From Aphelenchoides besseyi (taxonomy: Eukaryota > Nematoda > Chromadorea > Rhabditida > Aphelenchoididae), in NCBI GenBank assembly GCA_024699855.1, contig JAMPIQ010000003.1, positions 3,100,001 to 3,164,000 of the forward strand: a stretch of DNA of 64,000 nt, read 5' to 3'. Position 1 is the stretch's first letter. Each line of letters opens with the position of its first letter. The translations under genes were made by a program, and so were the position numbers. This document shows positions 22,655-34,917 of this stretch, in pieces. The notes under the pieces were generated by a model. That model searched no databases and was not told the origin of the DNA. It was given only the letters and a program-made list of their open reading frames with translations.

Positions 22655-22941
22655 GATTGGAAATGTATTCTACAAACTCATGAGCAATTCGTACGTATTT
22701 TACTTCAATTGGTTTTAAACGACAGGAATAAAGTTTATTATTGAAGTTTTGCTCATTACGCTCGTATTATTACCTTGATTTAACGACTATTATTATCTAA
22801 AAAACGATTACATCACGTTTGTTTGGTCTTGAGACGCTGTAAAAAGATTGTCAATTCTTAAGGTCTTGTGCAAATGCTAACAATAAGTTATTTGAGTAAC
22901 AGGAATATGAATGAGTAGATTAACAATGTGTAGTCAGACAT

Positions 22942-24057
22942 TCAAGCCGAATTTCCTTGGACTTTACTTACTGACGCGACGACTGTAGTTCCACCGAAAC
23001 GTGTTTTTGAAAGTTTGGCAAAGTAAACGCAATCTTTTCGAATGGTGCGATTCATCAGAAGGTAAATGACACTTGGAAGTCCTAAATGTCACATTAACTT
23101 ATGTTATTCACTTGTTGTGATTACCGTGAACTAAAAGCCATGCGTAAGATCCGAGGATGACGACATGTAAATCGACAGGAAAGAAGTTCATATAAACGTA
23201 AATCAGACAACCGATCACGTTCACCGAGCTGATCAAAAGAACTTGCAAGAAAGTGCCAAATTGTTTACTGGATCGTGATTGTGGCATAAGTCCTCGTAAA
23301 ATCGAGGAGCGAATGGTAAGCACAATGGCAAAACAAACGTAAAGAGCCGGAAGACCGAAAGCTACCAACATGTTATTTACACTGTGCAAATTATTTGTAT
23401 ATGACTTGACATCATCGAAGTAACCAAAATGCGGATTAAAGAACCACGCACAAAGAACACTATTCAACAGTGCTGGTTTTCCATACCAACAAAAAACACT
23501 AGAAAGACATTGACGTAAACGAAGAAATAGAATACTTACATGCTGTACAATATCGGAACAGCTAACCAAATGTGAACTCGATTTCCGCCAAATAGCCGAC
23601 TCGCAAGATCACTGTTCACCATTTCGACACAGCGGTTGAAAGCCAAAATTAAAGATGTTAAAGCGACCATCGACCAAAGCGATGTAACTGCGGTGCCTAA
23701 CCAAAAAATGAGGGTTGGGTGCGAGCAATAGACCCATCCTTGTGATAGTCCTATACCCGTAAAGATTCCGTTTATGAACATAACCAAGACGTCGAGAGTT
23801 CCAATGAAGAACATAATGCGATAACAAGCATGGTGGATATGTCGATAAATTGATGTCAAACATGGAATGTACAAAATCTAAAGAACAGTTTACTGAGATG
23901 TATTCGACTGTGTTACCTCGAAAAATATCGCCAACGTACAAAGCGAAACACCTATGATCGGATGTTGACGTTGTGATAGTGGGATTTGATCGACTGAATA
24001 GAAAGAACAATTATACAGAGCCTCCCATTCAGTGGAATGTAGAAGATAGCGTTCCAT
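22942..24057 (-). CDS. Serpentine chemoreceptor class T (Srt)
   Basis: Four exons give about 330 residues. The N-terminus has the Srt signature: EWEALYNCSFYSVDQIPLSQ, RQHPIIGVS, then FFEILYIPCLTSI. TM3 is followed by FNRCVEMVN, and later helices include MLVAFGLPALYVCFAIVLTI and TFLQVLLISSVNVIGCLIYV. The last exon HGLPSVIYLLMNRTIRKD closes TM7. Junctions check out in phase (FFE|ILY, ILYS-I-VFCW, HG|LPS). Seven-pass plasma-membrane GPCR, probably chemosensory. The PGAP4-like gene converges on its 3' end with a gap of only about 290 bp. Confidence 0.92.
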
Positions 24058-26624
24058 TTCACAATATCAGCGAAGTGAGATATTCAACCTGTGAAAGTGG
24101 TTTCTTAAATATCATCAATTATCAGGCTTAGGCGCCGCCCTTTTAAACGCGAGTAATTTCCCGTAACGAGTTCGAATGTTGAAATGAGTTTACGGTAGTT
24201 CGCGACCTCTATAATTGCGAGGTTAATGTGCTGATTAAAAATGTTTGAGCTAAAGTTGAAAGTGCACATAATAACCTTTGAACTTTTAAGAACGATAGTA
24301 TGGGCTAAATTGAGATGTCCAGACATGTTCAGATTTCATTTTTGTTACGCAAAACAATCGACCGTCTTTGTCGAATGATGTTTTTGGACGTAAATTACGA
24401 CCATTCGTAGCGGAATGTTGATTGTTAATATTTTTTTCAAAATGCAAGTTGATTGTTCAATTCATAGGATGCTTTTGAAGATGTTGCGATTACCACTCTA
24501 TTCAACTAACCACTCAAAAACCGAAAATACACTCTCGGTTAATTGGCAGATAGATTTTGATAATGTCGCGAAAATTGAGACTAACGGCAAAGTTCAACAC
24601 TTGATATTGCGAACAAAAGTATAAGTGGGTGGTTAAAAAAATGATGTTAGGCTATGGACTTTGTACTTTTCATTAAGCTGCGAAAATGCATTAAAGACCT
24701 TTTAAATCTTCAAAACCTCAACTTCATTTTGTACCTCTGCTAAAGCAATATTGTTGAATTGAAGGATTGCTCATAATGTTTTACGTAAAAACACGGTGGA
24801 TTACAATCAACACAAACTACTTTATTAGTCAATCTTTCACTTTTCTTGTATGGCAGATTTTCATGCAAACACTTTTGATCAACTGTTCATCATCATAACC
24901 GACACTTCCGCAACAACATGCACTTACATATGACGATTAGAGATTAACCAACAAATTTCTTAAAATTACTTTTTGCAGTCTCATACAGTAAGCAACGGTT
25001 GAAAAGACGTGATGAAGAAGCAAATGTCGTGAAAGACAAGCACGACAATTGAACCTTAATGAAACGAGTTACGAATGTTGGCTCGTGTTGAAAATATGAT
25101 TGAGTTCGTTGTTGGAGTGCAAAAAACATTCAAGACAAACAACATGACCAAAACCATAAAAAAATTACCGTCAATTGTGGAACAAAATAGTCACGTATTT
25201 CGGCCATTTCAATCATCGTTTTTTGTTACTGAACGCGATAAATTGAGCAATTGAAAGCGACGTTTGTTATCGACTACCGTAGAGCGAAAATGCTACAATG
25301 TCGTAGTTTATCGTCTTGTTTGGAGTAGGAGAATTCGAGAGTGAAATGAGAATGTGGGCCTTTCCTTTGCAGTGTCGTCATTTGGACTTCCATTTAAGTC
25401 AACGTGCTTCACAATTTAATTCGGTAACTCGACCTTCGCCGTTCTTCTCCGACAGTTCCGAGAAGGCGGTCAACGAGTTCAACATTTGAAATTCAATTGA
25501 ACTCGGGTATTGAATGTCGTAAATCTGCAGATTCGTGTCGTTAAACTTCTTAATTTATGTGTTAAAATAGTTTTTTACAAGTTCGTCGCGTTAATCGGTT
25601 ATTTGTTTTCGTCCGGAAACTTTGATCTACGATTTGACAGTCGTTTGCTAACAACTAGTTTAAGTTAGAGACAGTAATTTTAAGATAAAATGTCGATTTG
25701 AAAGCGAGACGGGAGACTATAACCCAAAAACGAATTATAAGTTTTGCTGTTTGTTATTCATCGTGTTTGGACAAATTCTATGCAGACAGCAACTAGGGAG
25801 TACGAGAGTAAAATTGGAAAAATTTCGCAAAAGACGGTGTTTCTCTGAAATCTCATGAGTTTTATTTCAGCGAGCAAAGTAATTAAGTTTCAATATTGCC
25901 AATAAAACCCGGAAACGAGTTTACAACCCATTGTTATTGGATTATCAACTACCTAACAAAATCTTGTTTTTTTGTATCAAATCAACTGTTCTTTTGAATA
26001 TTGAAGCCACTAACATAATCATATAGATCATCATTGAAATGTCGCGGATAGTACGAACAAAAAGCGTGACGATTACGATACAGTTTCTGAACTTAGTTTT
26101 CTTACCGTTGACCTCGGAGAAGTTCGTGTTCTGCAAATCCAAGACACTTACTGTTTGAGTCAAAAAGTGATAACAGGCACCGTAGCAAATGTATCTTGGT
26201 TCACGTAAAAAATGCCACACGAATTCCGTATTTCTACGCCAATCTCGATGGTCGTTCGTTGTTATGCAAAAACCATCCAACCAACGTCGTTTGCAATCGT
26301 AATTGTTTGTCAAGTTGTTTTTGTAAGTTTAAATCAAACGTCTACCCCACTTTATGTTGGAGTTATATGTATGGTAATTGACAATTGAAATGTGCTGCAT
26401 CGAGAGAACCTTTTTTATTCGCAATTATTCTGAACAGTCTGCAAAATGTGAGATCATATCATTGGATACGAAAGAGTGGATAGGAACAGTTTTAATTTTA
26501 CTCATTAAGTAAGGTCAACGAGCAGCGATGGAGAACTAATACATGAAATTTGAACGAATAGTGATTATTCAAACGAGTTTAATGTTTATCGTTTTGTTTT
26601 CGAGTAAGTTGAATTCGACACGTA
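24058..26624. other. Long gene-poor part of the spacer
   Basis: About 2.5 kb without a supported gene. A minus-strand frame at 25945-26313 (with CYGACYHFLTQTVSVLDLQN) has weak splice-like interruptions but no recognisable domain. The region ends at the TA target site of the Tc1-like element. Confidence 0.4.
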
Positions 26625-26847
26625 CAGTAGCGAGCAAAAATCTGGACACTTTTTTATGTTCAGTTAGAAGCGCATTTAGTTGCGCTGTTGTTTGCGCATT
26701 TAAAAAAAGTTGTTTAAAAAATGTAGAGCATTGTCTTAGCTTCAATTTGACACCAAATATGCATTATTCTGAACGTTCTCTATAGAAATTGGTTTTGACA
26801 ACAGCAAATCGGTTGAAAAATCTGCGAGCAAAAATCTGGACACTTTT
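26625..26847 (+). repeat. Left terminal inverted repeat of the Tc1-like element
   Basis: Outer transposase-binding-type motif at the tip and an inner copy at 26824-26847. The intervening sequence matches the right end apart from an A-run length difference. Confidence 0.9.
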
Positions 26848-26912
26848 TCTTATAAGAAATTTCTTTCGGTTTCCCCATTGTTTTTCATTGTTTTTGTTAT
26901 TCATTTACTGCA

Positions 26913-27957
26913 ATGACTCCAAGAGTTAAAACTAGTCTACAAATCGAGCAGTTGATTCTAAAATTGCGAGATGTTGACGAGCTGACATTCGAAGAAATTG
27001 GAAATCGCGTATCAATGGGCAAAAGTGCCGTCCGGAAAGTTTACGTACGTGCCAAGAAGCCGGTGAATGATGAAAAACGTGGACGACCACGTAAGACATC
27101 GTCGGGGTTAGTTTTAAACTTCTACTATTGTTCAGTGCGTTTAGAACCGACCGTAAACTTGTGCGTGTTTCAAAAAAGACTCGAAATTATCGGCATCCGA
27201 ATTCGCCACAGAAGCCGGCGTCTCACAAATTCAAGTTCACACAGTTCGAAGACGCTTATCAGAAGTTGGATTACATGGTCAAATCGCTGCCAAGAAACCG
27301 TTCATCTCTGAAATCAACAAGAAGAAACGACTGGCTTTTGCCCGAGAGCATGCGCAATGGACGATCGACGACTGGAAGAAAGTTATTTGGAGCGACGAAT
27401 CAAAGTTCAATCTGTGCAATTCTGATGGTATTCGTTACGTCCGTCGTCCGTCCAACACTCGATTTGATCCGAAGTACACTATTGGTACGGTAAAACACGG
27501 CGGTGGTAATGTCATGGTCTGGAGCTGTTTTAGTCTGGAAGGGTTGGGTCCGTTGTTTCAAATTGACGGTATCATGGATCAATTCAAGTACAAGAATATC
27601 TTGGAAACTATCATGTTACCTTGGGCACAACAAAAAGGAACTCCGGGATGGGTTTTTCAACACGACAATGATCCCAAACATACCGCCAAATCGGTCAAAA
27701 AATTTCTCGGGTCAAAGAAAGTGAAAGTTTTATCGTGGCCGGCTCAGTCTCCGGACCTCAACCCTATTGAGAATCTTTGGTCAAAACTCCAAGAAGGTCT
27801 CCGTGGTAAAAAGTTCAAAAAACGGGAAGAACTTTTCGCTGAACTTTCGTATCAATGGTCTCAAATCCCCACTTTATATTTTTCCAAATTGATCGAGTCA
27901 ATGCCCCGCCGGTGCGCAGCCGTAATCAAGCAAAAAGGATCCGCGACAAAATATTGA
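26913..27957 (+). pseudogene. Tc1-family transposase (DD34E), one apparent frameshift
   Basis: The N-terminus is an HTH (MTPRVKTSLQIEQLILKLRD to GKSAVRKVYV) followed by a GRPRKTS hook. A 29-nt intron-like gap (27107-27135) then joins to FRTDRKLVRVSKKT. After that one base is missing in an A run near 27185, and the frame shifts to LSASEFATEAGVS. The catalytic part is complete: IWSDESKFNL (D), VFQHDNDPKHTA (D) and PDLNPIENLW (E), with 34 residues between the second D and E. It ends QKGSATKY. Only the apparent frameshift prevents a full product; whether it is real or a consensus error cannot be told here. Confidence 0.88.
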
Positions 27958-28019
27958 TCTCAACTTATTAAAATCAGCCAAATAAACCGACTTTTCTTCT
28001 GTTTATTTCATATGTCTGT

Positions 28020-28243
28020 AAAAGTGTCCAGATTTTTGCTCGCAGATTTTTCAACCGATTTGCTGTTGTCAAAACCAATTTCTATAGAGAACGTTCAGAA
28101 TAATGCATATTTGGTGTCAAATTGAAGCTAAGACAATGCTCTACATTTTTTTAAACAACTTTTTTTAAATGCGCAAACAACAGCGCAACTAAATGCGCTT
28201 CTAACTGAACATAAAAAAGTGTCCAGATTTTTGCTCGCTACTG
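28020..28243 (-). repeat. Right terminal inverted repeat of the Tc1-like element
   Basis: Reverse complement of 26625-26847. The inner motif copy is at 28020-28043, just after the transposase 3' UTR. Confidence 0.9.
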
Positions 28244-28245
28244 TA

Positions 28246-29064
28246 AATTGAAGCAGAAAGATTTTAACTTACTGTAATTTTAAGCGGAAGAGGTCGAGGA
28301 TCGTGTACTCACGACCTCCGTTCTTAACCAAAAATCGGCTATCAATAACATGCTGATCATCGATGCCGGGCACCGCAAAGCTGCCCATCAATTGTCGTTC
28401 GTATTTCGCTGGTTGCCATCATTATAGGTGAATATCTGAACGTTTGAATTAATGAAGAAGATTTGAAGTATAACGAGATCAATGAACGTCGCTTAATAAT
28501 GACGCGACTACAATGGGAACAAGAAGGCAAAATTCACAAAGAAAAAACTGAATTGATTGAACCGAAAGTTGGATTCAGAAAGCGATCGAGTTCCTTGGAG
28601 ATAACTGAAAAGTTGATTTTGCAAGACCTCTCGAGGACACAGATGTCAAGGGAATGCTGTTGTGCATTTTGCATAGTGGCGTCATGAATTTCCTTTGTTT
28701 TTTTCGAAAACACTCCAAGCACTGCTGAGTGATTCTGGAGCGTCTAAAATAAGCTAGTAACTGATTGATACAAATTATAAATACTGTTCGTCTTAAAATA
28801 ATAAAAATTTTGCGATTAGATACCCATAAGTTAATTTGAGGCTTGTATTGACACTGATGTGCATTTCGGTTGACCAGTGGCGGACCATTTGAGGAGGTTA
28901 ACGTAAAATTGTAGTAACGATTGTTTGACATTGCGAGAGATCGGTTTTCGGTTCGATTAGATGTTTGGTCGCCATAAAGACATTGCCAAACGCCTTCATT
29001 GCACTTCAATAACAGTTATAACCATGGTCCACATACTCGTAACTCACTTCAACCAAAAGTTTCG
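28246..29064. other. Unresolved coding-like DNA, possible paralogous exon
   Basis: On the minus strand about 28530-28735 reads ESLSSAWSVFEKTKEIHDAT to ERSCKINFSVISKELDRFLN. It resembles the second exon of the breakpoint gene (ESLSSCSRAFEKNKFYQ), so a tandem relative or fragment lies here. Start and end were not resolved. Confidence 0.35.
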
Positions 29065-29817
29065 TTAAGCAATGTTGAAAACTATACAGATTGCTAGAGC
29101 TGTCAGTGTTGCCATTTGTTTGTCGTAGACTTCAACTTCGATTTGGTCAGCCTCGTTTTCTTCTCTATCTGGAGTAACTTCTTGTTTTTCGCTCCTGGTT
29201 GGAAATTCGCCCACATTTTCTTCCTCTAGAGTTGAAGACTCATCTGTTCTTTTTTCTTCATTGGCAATATCGGGCTCATTTTAAAAGAAGCAATTAAAAT
29301 TTTAAAAGAACTATTGACTTGCCTGCGCATATTGTTGCATTACATCAACCCATGAACATATGAGGCTGTGAACGACGAATAACACTGGGTTCACCGATTC
29401 CCAAGCTTTCCTCCACTGGTGGCCATCTCCAAGCAACAATGTGACCGAAAAGCTCGGAAGCATGTTGATTCGTGTCGTCTCCACTCAGACTACTTTTTGC
29501 ACAAATTCCACACTTCAAGGTCTTCGTTACATTGCTCGTTGTGTTGTTGTCAATTTGGTTCGTTCACTTTTGCGCATTGTCCAAGTTTCCGAGCCAAAGT
29601 TGATAAAATTTGTTTTTTTCGAAAGCCCTCGAACAGGAGCTGAGTGATTCTGAAAGTTTGAATATGTTAAGATAAAGAACAAGAATCAAAACTTACCTCG
29701 AATGGCGTATTCTTCGAGGATTACTATTGCGCATCGTCTAAGTTTCCAAGCCAACGGGACGAAAAAGCGGAGAAACAATCGACCGAAGGGTGATCGTGGA
29801 GGAGCCTTTTGAGCCAT
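29065..29817 (-). CDS. Unknown C-terminally anchored protein spanning the inner breakpoint
   Basis: Exon 1 reads MAQKAPPRSPFGRLFLRFFV, PLAWKLRRCAIVILEEYAIR, then a GTAAGT donor. A middle part carries GDGHQWRKAWESVNPVLFVV and SLICSWVDVMQQYAQ. The last exon is acidic (NEPDIANEEKRTDESSTLEE to EVEVYDKQ) and ends with a hydrophobic tail, MATLTALAICIVFNIA-stop. The path between exon 1 and GDGHQW is not fully resolved (competing frames with stops). The arm boundary at 29751 falls after codon 22, so the first exon is shared with the left arm and the rest is unique. Family unknown. Confidence 0.5.
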
Positions 29818-30127
29818 TTAGAGAGTGACAGCCTCTGAATTTTGGAGTGTTTTTATTGCGGAAGCAATCGGTGGTCTTGCACTGTTCTAGGTTGAAAACT
29901 TTTTATCGCCAGTCAGTCAATTTCCCCAATTCACGCTACAAATCAACGCCAAGCTACCGGTCAAGACGGAAACGAAGCAATTGTCTTGTCAATTATCAAC
30001 CGATACTATCAAATTAAACCTCGAATTGTAGGATTTGCAATATTTTTCTTTGTAAGATAACTTAAATCACAGAACACATCAGCGGCTTCGAGATTGCCTT
30101 TATTCTTCTAAATCAGAGGTGATGTAA

Positions 30128-30808
30128 CTAAGACGTTTTTTTGTTTGGTTCTGCCGGTGGAACATAAGACTTCAACTCGACGAACTTTTTGTTTTCCATT
30201 TCATTCAAACCAGACAATTCGTCCTCATCACTGAGTACTTCCAGATATTCAGGGGACTCACCTCAATACGGAGAACATCCTCTGCAAAAATGGTGGCATA
30301 ACAAAAACAACTTAAACACCTACTGTCCAAAGGGCCTTTGCCGCAAAACAACTTGCTTTGACGGTTGGTTTGCAATGTTTCAATTACTTGCTTTTCTTCT
30401 TCGTCTTTCGAGTCGTATTAAACTTTCAATTCGGTTTTGTTGTTCGCCCGATCTTCAATAACAAGAAGGCCCACCGAAAAGTTATCGTTCGATTTGGTTT
30501 TGTCAGGCAAAAAATGTGATAAGTTTAAGGCGCATAGCTGTGGAAATGATTTAAAATGATACAAAAGTTGTCCTCACTGACTTCCGAATCTCCGACTTCG
30601 ACGCACATCTGTTGGCGTTGAGCACAGCCCCAGGGGGACGATTCGCCGTCAGCTTGACATGCGAACACGTTGAACCATCGTTATAAACGTATTCACACTG
30701 ATGATTTAAAGTCCATAAAGAAATTCGTGAAATCCCGCAACAATCAAACAAACCGAACAAGCATTCCATTACTGTCGACATCAGAAGACGATTGGTCAAA
30801 GTTGGGCA
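30128..30808 (-). pseudogene. Possible gene with stops, Cys-bearing N-part and acidic C-part (right copy)
   Basis: Inverted copy of 13694-14374, with the same internal TAA and the same C-terminal exon ending PPAEPNKKTS. No copy-specific difference noticed. Confidence 0.35.
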
Positions 30809-31453
30809 TCTGTAGATTTATGGCGGTGTTGAATAGAAACTAATGGACAAAATACACTAAATTTGATCCAAAAGATCAGCTAGCAACCCGGTTTTTGAAT
30901 TGTTCCTTCCAGTAAGAATACTTCCAAACGGACAATTGTTTACCGTAACAATGACTCGTGGCAACTGTCTCATGACTTTTTCCGATGGTTATTATTTAGC
31001 GCGCTACCATTGTTTGTAACCGATACTATGCGTTACCCAATAACTGGTCAATTAAAATTGCGACGCTGCGGTTTAGCGCGATGACTGGAAGCCAAGTTGC
31101 ATGTATAGCTTTCCTCAGGTGCAGATGATCGGTCACTACTTATAGACGGTGTTCATGTAACAGAGCTTCATTGCAAAGTTTTTCGTTCTTTTTCGCTCAT
31201 CAAATCAAAATTCATTATTTTGATATCGATTTTACTGTTTTACGATCATTTTAATTTCACTTGCTGTAAATCAACTACTGTATATTTCCATCTTTGGATT
31301 TCAATTCAATGCTTCTCACACAATCACCTATAGCTTTCCAAATACTTTGATTAAGCAAAACCGTTGATACAACTCGGCGGTCTAGCGTTTACAATCAAAC
31401 ATAATCATCTAAAACCTACAATTTCGATCATATCCTCTTATTCTCAATTTCAG
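30809..31453. other. No gene seen (right arm; mirrors 13050-13693)
   Basis: AT-rich DNA identical by eye to its left-arm partner. No frame with coding character. Confidence 0.4.
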
Positions 31454-31780
31454 TTTAACTTTCGAGCACTATTTCACGCGTTTCCGCAATTTACTTATTG
31501 TATTTTCAGCACATTTAAAATGGAAGTTTGCGACAAACAACGTGCCAGAACAACACAACTTTTGGAACTACGAAGACGTCGACAAGCTTCGTGACGAAAT
31601 TTTTGACCGTAATGTGGCAACTCTTGCTGAGCGAATGAAGCTGTAAGTGATTACTTAATTTTTCTAAATTACTGTATTACTGTTTTTAGCAACTACAGTG
31701 AAGATGGAAAATGCATCTGCATTTGTCATCAAGACAACGAGACGAAACAACGCTGCGTAAACATCGTGGAAGACTCATAG
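31454..31780 (+). CDS. Unknown protein, two-exon fragment (right copy)
   Basis: Same exon pair as 12723-13049: a frame with NVPEQHNFWNYEDVDKLRDE spliced to NYSEDGKCICICHQDNETK and stopping at 31780. Start not identified. Confidence 0.4.
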
Positions 31781-33653
31781 CTTCCTCACTGACTTTGACT
31801 TCGAGGACTGGGATCTGGAAGAGGCCGACTGGATTCCGTTCAACTTTTGGAAAGTGATGTGCTCTGGTTGCCATTTTTCCTGATCAACACCACGCTTTGT
31901 CCCGTCAACAACGTATTGAGTACCGCGTCGTACCGTGGCTCGACTTCGGCTCGGTGGGCGTGGAACCTCTCATCCTAGAGGTGCGCTTAAGATTGATGTT
32001 GTGTATCGAGTCTTCTCGTCCGAAAATGCCTCTCAACACATTCCGCTCTCCCAACACGATTGTTGACTTGGCTACCGGTTCGATTGTTGTTGTTCACTTC
32101 GGACCTTTCGGTGGAAAAAACGGGGAGTCGAGACTGAAGCGGACGAACCGAACAGTCGCCGACTTTTCCCCGCCCTCCGCCGGTGTTTCGCGCCTTTGTG
32201 TTTTGCCCGCCGTGCCTGATTAATCCGATCAATAAACTCCTCTCCTACTCCGGTCACTTTCGGAAGCAGTCTGGTAGTGGACACAATAATTGATATTTGA
32301 AATCAATTTTGGTTCTACACTGATTGGAGTCCCCGGGCGCTATCAAGAATTAGTGAATGGCATTCGTTCGAAAGTCAGAGCAAAAACAATGAAAAGTTGG
32401 ATTTTCCAATAGAGTTCTTCATATACCAGCTTAACGAGCACAGTCGTTGGTTCCACACATCTCTTATTTTTATTTTGATGAACTGTTGTACAATAACACA
32501 TTATTTGGTCCAATTTGCACTGTCACGCAAGAAGTCATACACATTGAGAATGATGGTCACTTCTCGGTTCTCTTATATCCGCTTGAAATAAACTTTTTGA
32601 ATAATTTGAATCTGATGGAAAGTGTTGTGTTAACATGGAAATTATTTTTGGTTCAGTTTGATGAACAATCGATGAAAAGGTCAATTTAACTATTATGTGT
32701 TCTAGAAGCAAATGCGACACAGCAAAATTGGTGAATTCATTTGCTCAAGATATCTAATAATATCTGATATAAAATGCGAACAAGACCATAAGGTCGATGG
32801 AAACAACTTTACTGATGTTTATTCACAAATTCGCATCGACGAATTGCGTTTTCCTGTTCACTACAAGTACTCGTTCAGAATCACAATCGATTGGAAATAT
32901 CGACAACGTATATGATGCTTGATTTAGAAAAGAGCGTGGGCACGTCTAGTGCAGAAGTCTAACAATGACATTGACAACTTTGTAGTGCTGTTTAACTTGG
33001 AAGAGCAGTGAAACTTGTAAACGGCCAAACCGCTTCGTAACGAGCTTTGGTCTGCGTTTTCTAAATTCTGCTGACCGTGTGAAAAGGTAAAACGAATTCT
33101 ATTCAACAATTATAAATTATTGTTTCCAGCAGACAATCTGTCTATGTTCACAAACGCATCATCAATTTGGTAATCTTTGCTGTTCTGGAACTGACTTCAA
33201 AGTCTTGGATGTGAAAGGAACAATGAAATTGATCAGCCAAATGCAATCGCTTTCATCAATGATTCTTTCAAATCGCGTGTAATTGAACTTCGCTTATCTG
33301 AAATCTTCATTTGATTTTGTTTGACTTAGCGTTTATCTTCTCGCTTTCAATTACATTGAATGATTTTGACGAATTGATGGTTAGGTTGAAGACAAGCGAC
33401 CAAGTTTATACGTAGTTCCTTGAGCGGCGATCTTTCGATTTCAGATTTTTGTTGTCCGACATGGTGCTCTGATTGTTTTTAGAGGATACACGTTCTTCCA
33501 AGAAAGGTTGGCGGTCGGTTCGTGTGATTTTGAGTTTTCATACGAACTGACCGTGTTTTTACACATTTTTTTACAAAAATGTTGGACTGTTGTCCAGTTG
33601 TAGTCAACACGTTCGTGTATGTAATTTCGAAAGTTCCATTTCCAATTCGTCAT
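31781..33653. other. No confident gene (right arm; mirrors 10849-12722)
   Basis: Same ambiguous frames as the left arm. A one-base longer A/T run near 32117 changes the frame of the largest shadow frame relative to the left copy. Confidence 0.4.
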
Positions 33654-34233
33654 TCAGCTAAGCGTGTCGTTTCCAACAGACAATCGGCAGGCATATTCGG
33701 ATGCAACTTGGCGTCTTGAAGAATCGTCTGTAGTATTTCGGCCAATGTGTAGTTCTTGAACGGAAGCTTCTGTGCGCACGTAGAGATTTCCCATCAGGTG
33801 ATTCTGAAAGTTGAAGCTACAAACATGAATAAGCAAAGAAACTTACGTTAAACTCCGGACATCGGCGGCTTTGGAGTATTTCGCCATACCTAAAAACTCA
33901 TGATTAAAAAAGAGAAATAAAATATATAGCCAACCGAGAACCTTCGGAGCTCACCAATGAATAGGAGCCGGTTTTGTGCGATCTACGGTCCAAAAGTTGT
34001 CAACACTCGAAAAACAAAACCCGAAATCTTCACGATTCCGTATTTCACACAAACAAGACAGTTTCGGGCGGCAATGTCACGCGAATGCAATTGCAAGAGT
34101 GTAAATAGTCGAAACTGCAAGCCACATTGAACAGTATATTGCTTTGTTGGCAACAGCAAGCTGTCGCGGTTTTAATTCGGAAACTCGATCAACGAACTAC
34201 CGCCGACACATTCGAGCGCGATTATCAATGGTT
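33654..34233 (-). pseudogene. Second kinase, decayed (right copy)
   Basis: Inverted copy of 10269-10848 with the same lost DFG aspartate and the same stops, so inactivation came before duplication. Confidence 0.7.
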
Positions 34234-34462
34234 CCTGTAAACATCAACATTAACTTTGTCCCTCAGAATAGAGGTAAAGAAATCAACTGAAAGAACAGTT
34301 GAAAGCCTACAGGTATCTTTCTTGGTTGTAAGATCGTTGTCTATAAACTTACTATCTTGGCACTAACTCCGATGAGACGACGAACATTGGGTGTAGCTAG
34401 TCATCTGATTCGTGCTTCTTTATCTCTTTGTTTCTTAGCACCGCGTACGGAGGATACGGTAG

Positions 34463-34654
34463 CAGAGGTTCTGCGCTCGATTCGTGAAGAGCCTCGTGTA
34501 CCGGACCAAACCGGACAATCTCGAGGATCTTCAAGGGCGAAGCGTGCGAGTGTTCGATAACTTGCCACAAGAGATGATCGAACGGTCGGTCGAAGATTAC
34601 CAACGTCGCCTCAAAAAACTGTTGGACAATAACGGGCAAAGCGTGGAGATTTGA
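34463..34654 (+). pseudogene. 3' fragment of DDE transposase (right copy)
   Basis: Inverted copy of 9848-10039, ending NGQSVEI-stop. Confidence 0.55.
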
Positions 34655-34917
34655 AAGTTAAGAGACGAAGATCAACTACGGCCATCTATTGTTGTAATAA
34701 ACTTCGTAGATGTTGAAGCCATCAAAGCATTAAAACTTTCAAAAACATTCTCTAAAACGAGCAGGCTTTGCTGACCACTATGTCTTAAGCTAATGATCTT
34801 TAAGTGAACATTTTTACAAAAAGTAAACATGCCAGAAATCCTTAATTTCTTGTCAAGGAAACGAATTCAATTGAAATGTTTATTTGTGAACGACTCCGAC
34901 AAAATTGAAATCGACGG

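Larger units (their letters stand above)
26625..28243. mobile_element. Tc1-like DNA transposon with long IR/DR-type ends
   Basis: 1,619-bp element flanked by TA on both sides (26623-26624 and 28244-28245), the Tc1/mariner target-site duplication. The ends begin CAGTAGCGAGCAAAAATCTG and are inverted repeats of about 223 bp, nearly identical by eye. Each end carries an inner direct copy of GCGAGCAAAAATCTGGACAC, as in the IR/DR subgroup. The single transposase lies on the plus strand. The near-perfect ends suggest recent insertion. Confidence 0.95.

Noticed and set aside
25945..26313. Minus-strand 122-codon frame possibly from a chemoreceptor
   Set aside because: No seven-helix pattern or class motif, and splicing attempts give only very small pieces.
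29441..29647. Plus-strand frame reading VVNLVRSLLRIVQVSEPKL
   Set aside because: It overlaps the better supported minus-strand gene, with its acidic last exon and hydrophobic tail. The frame has no splice partners.
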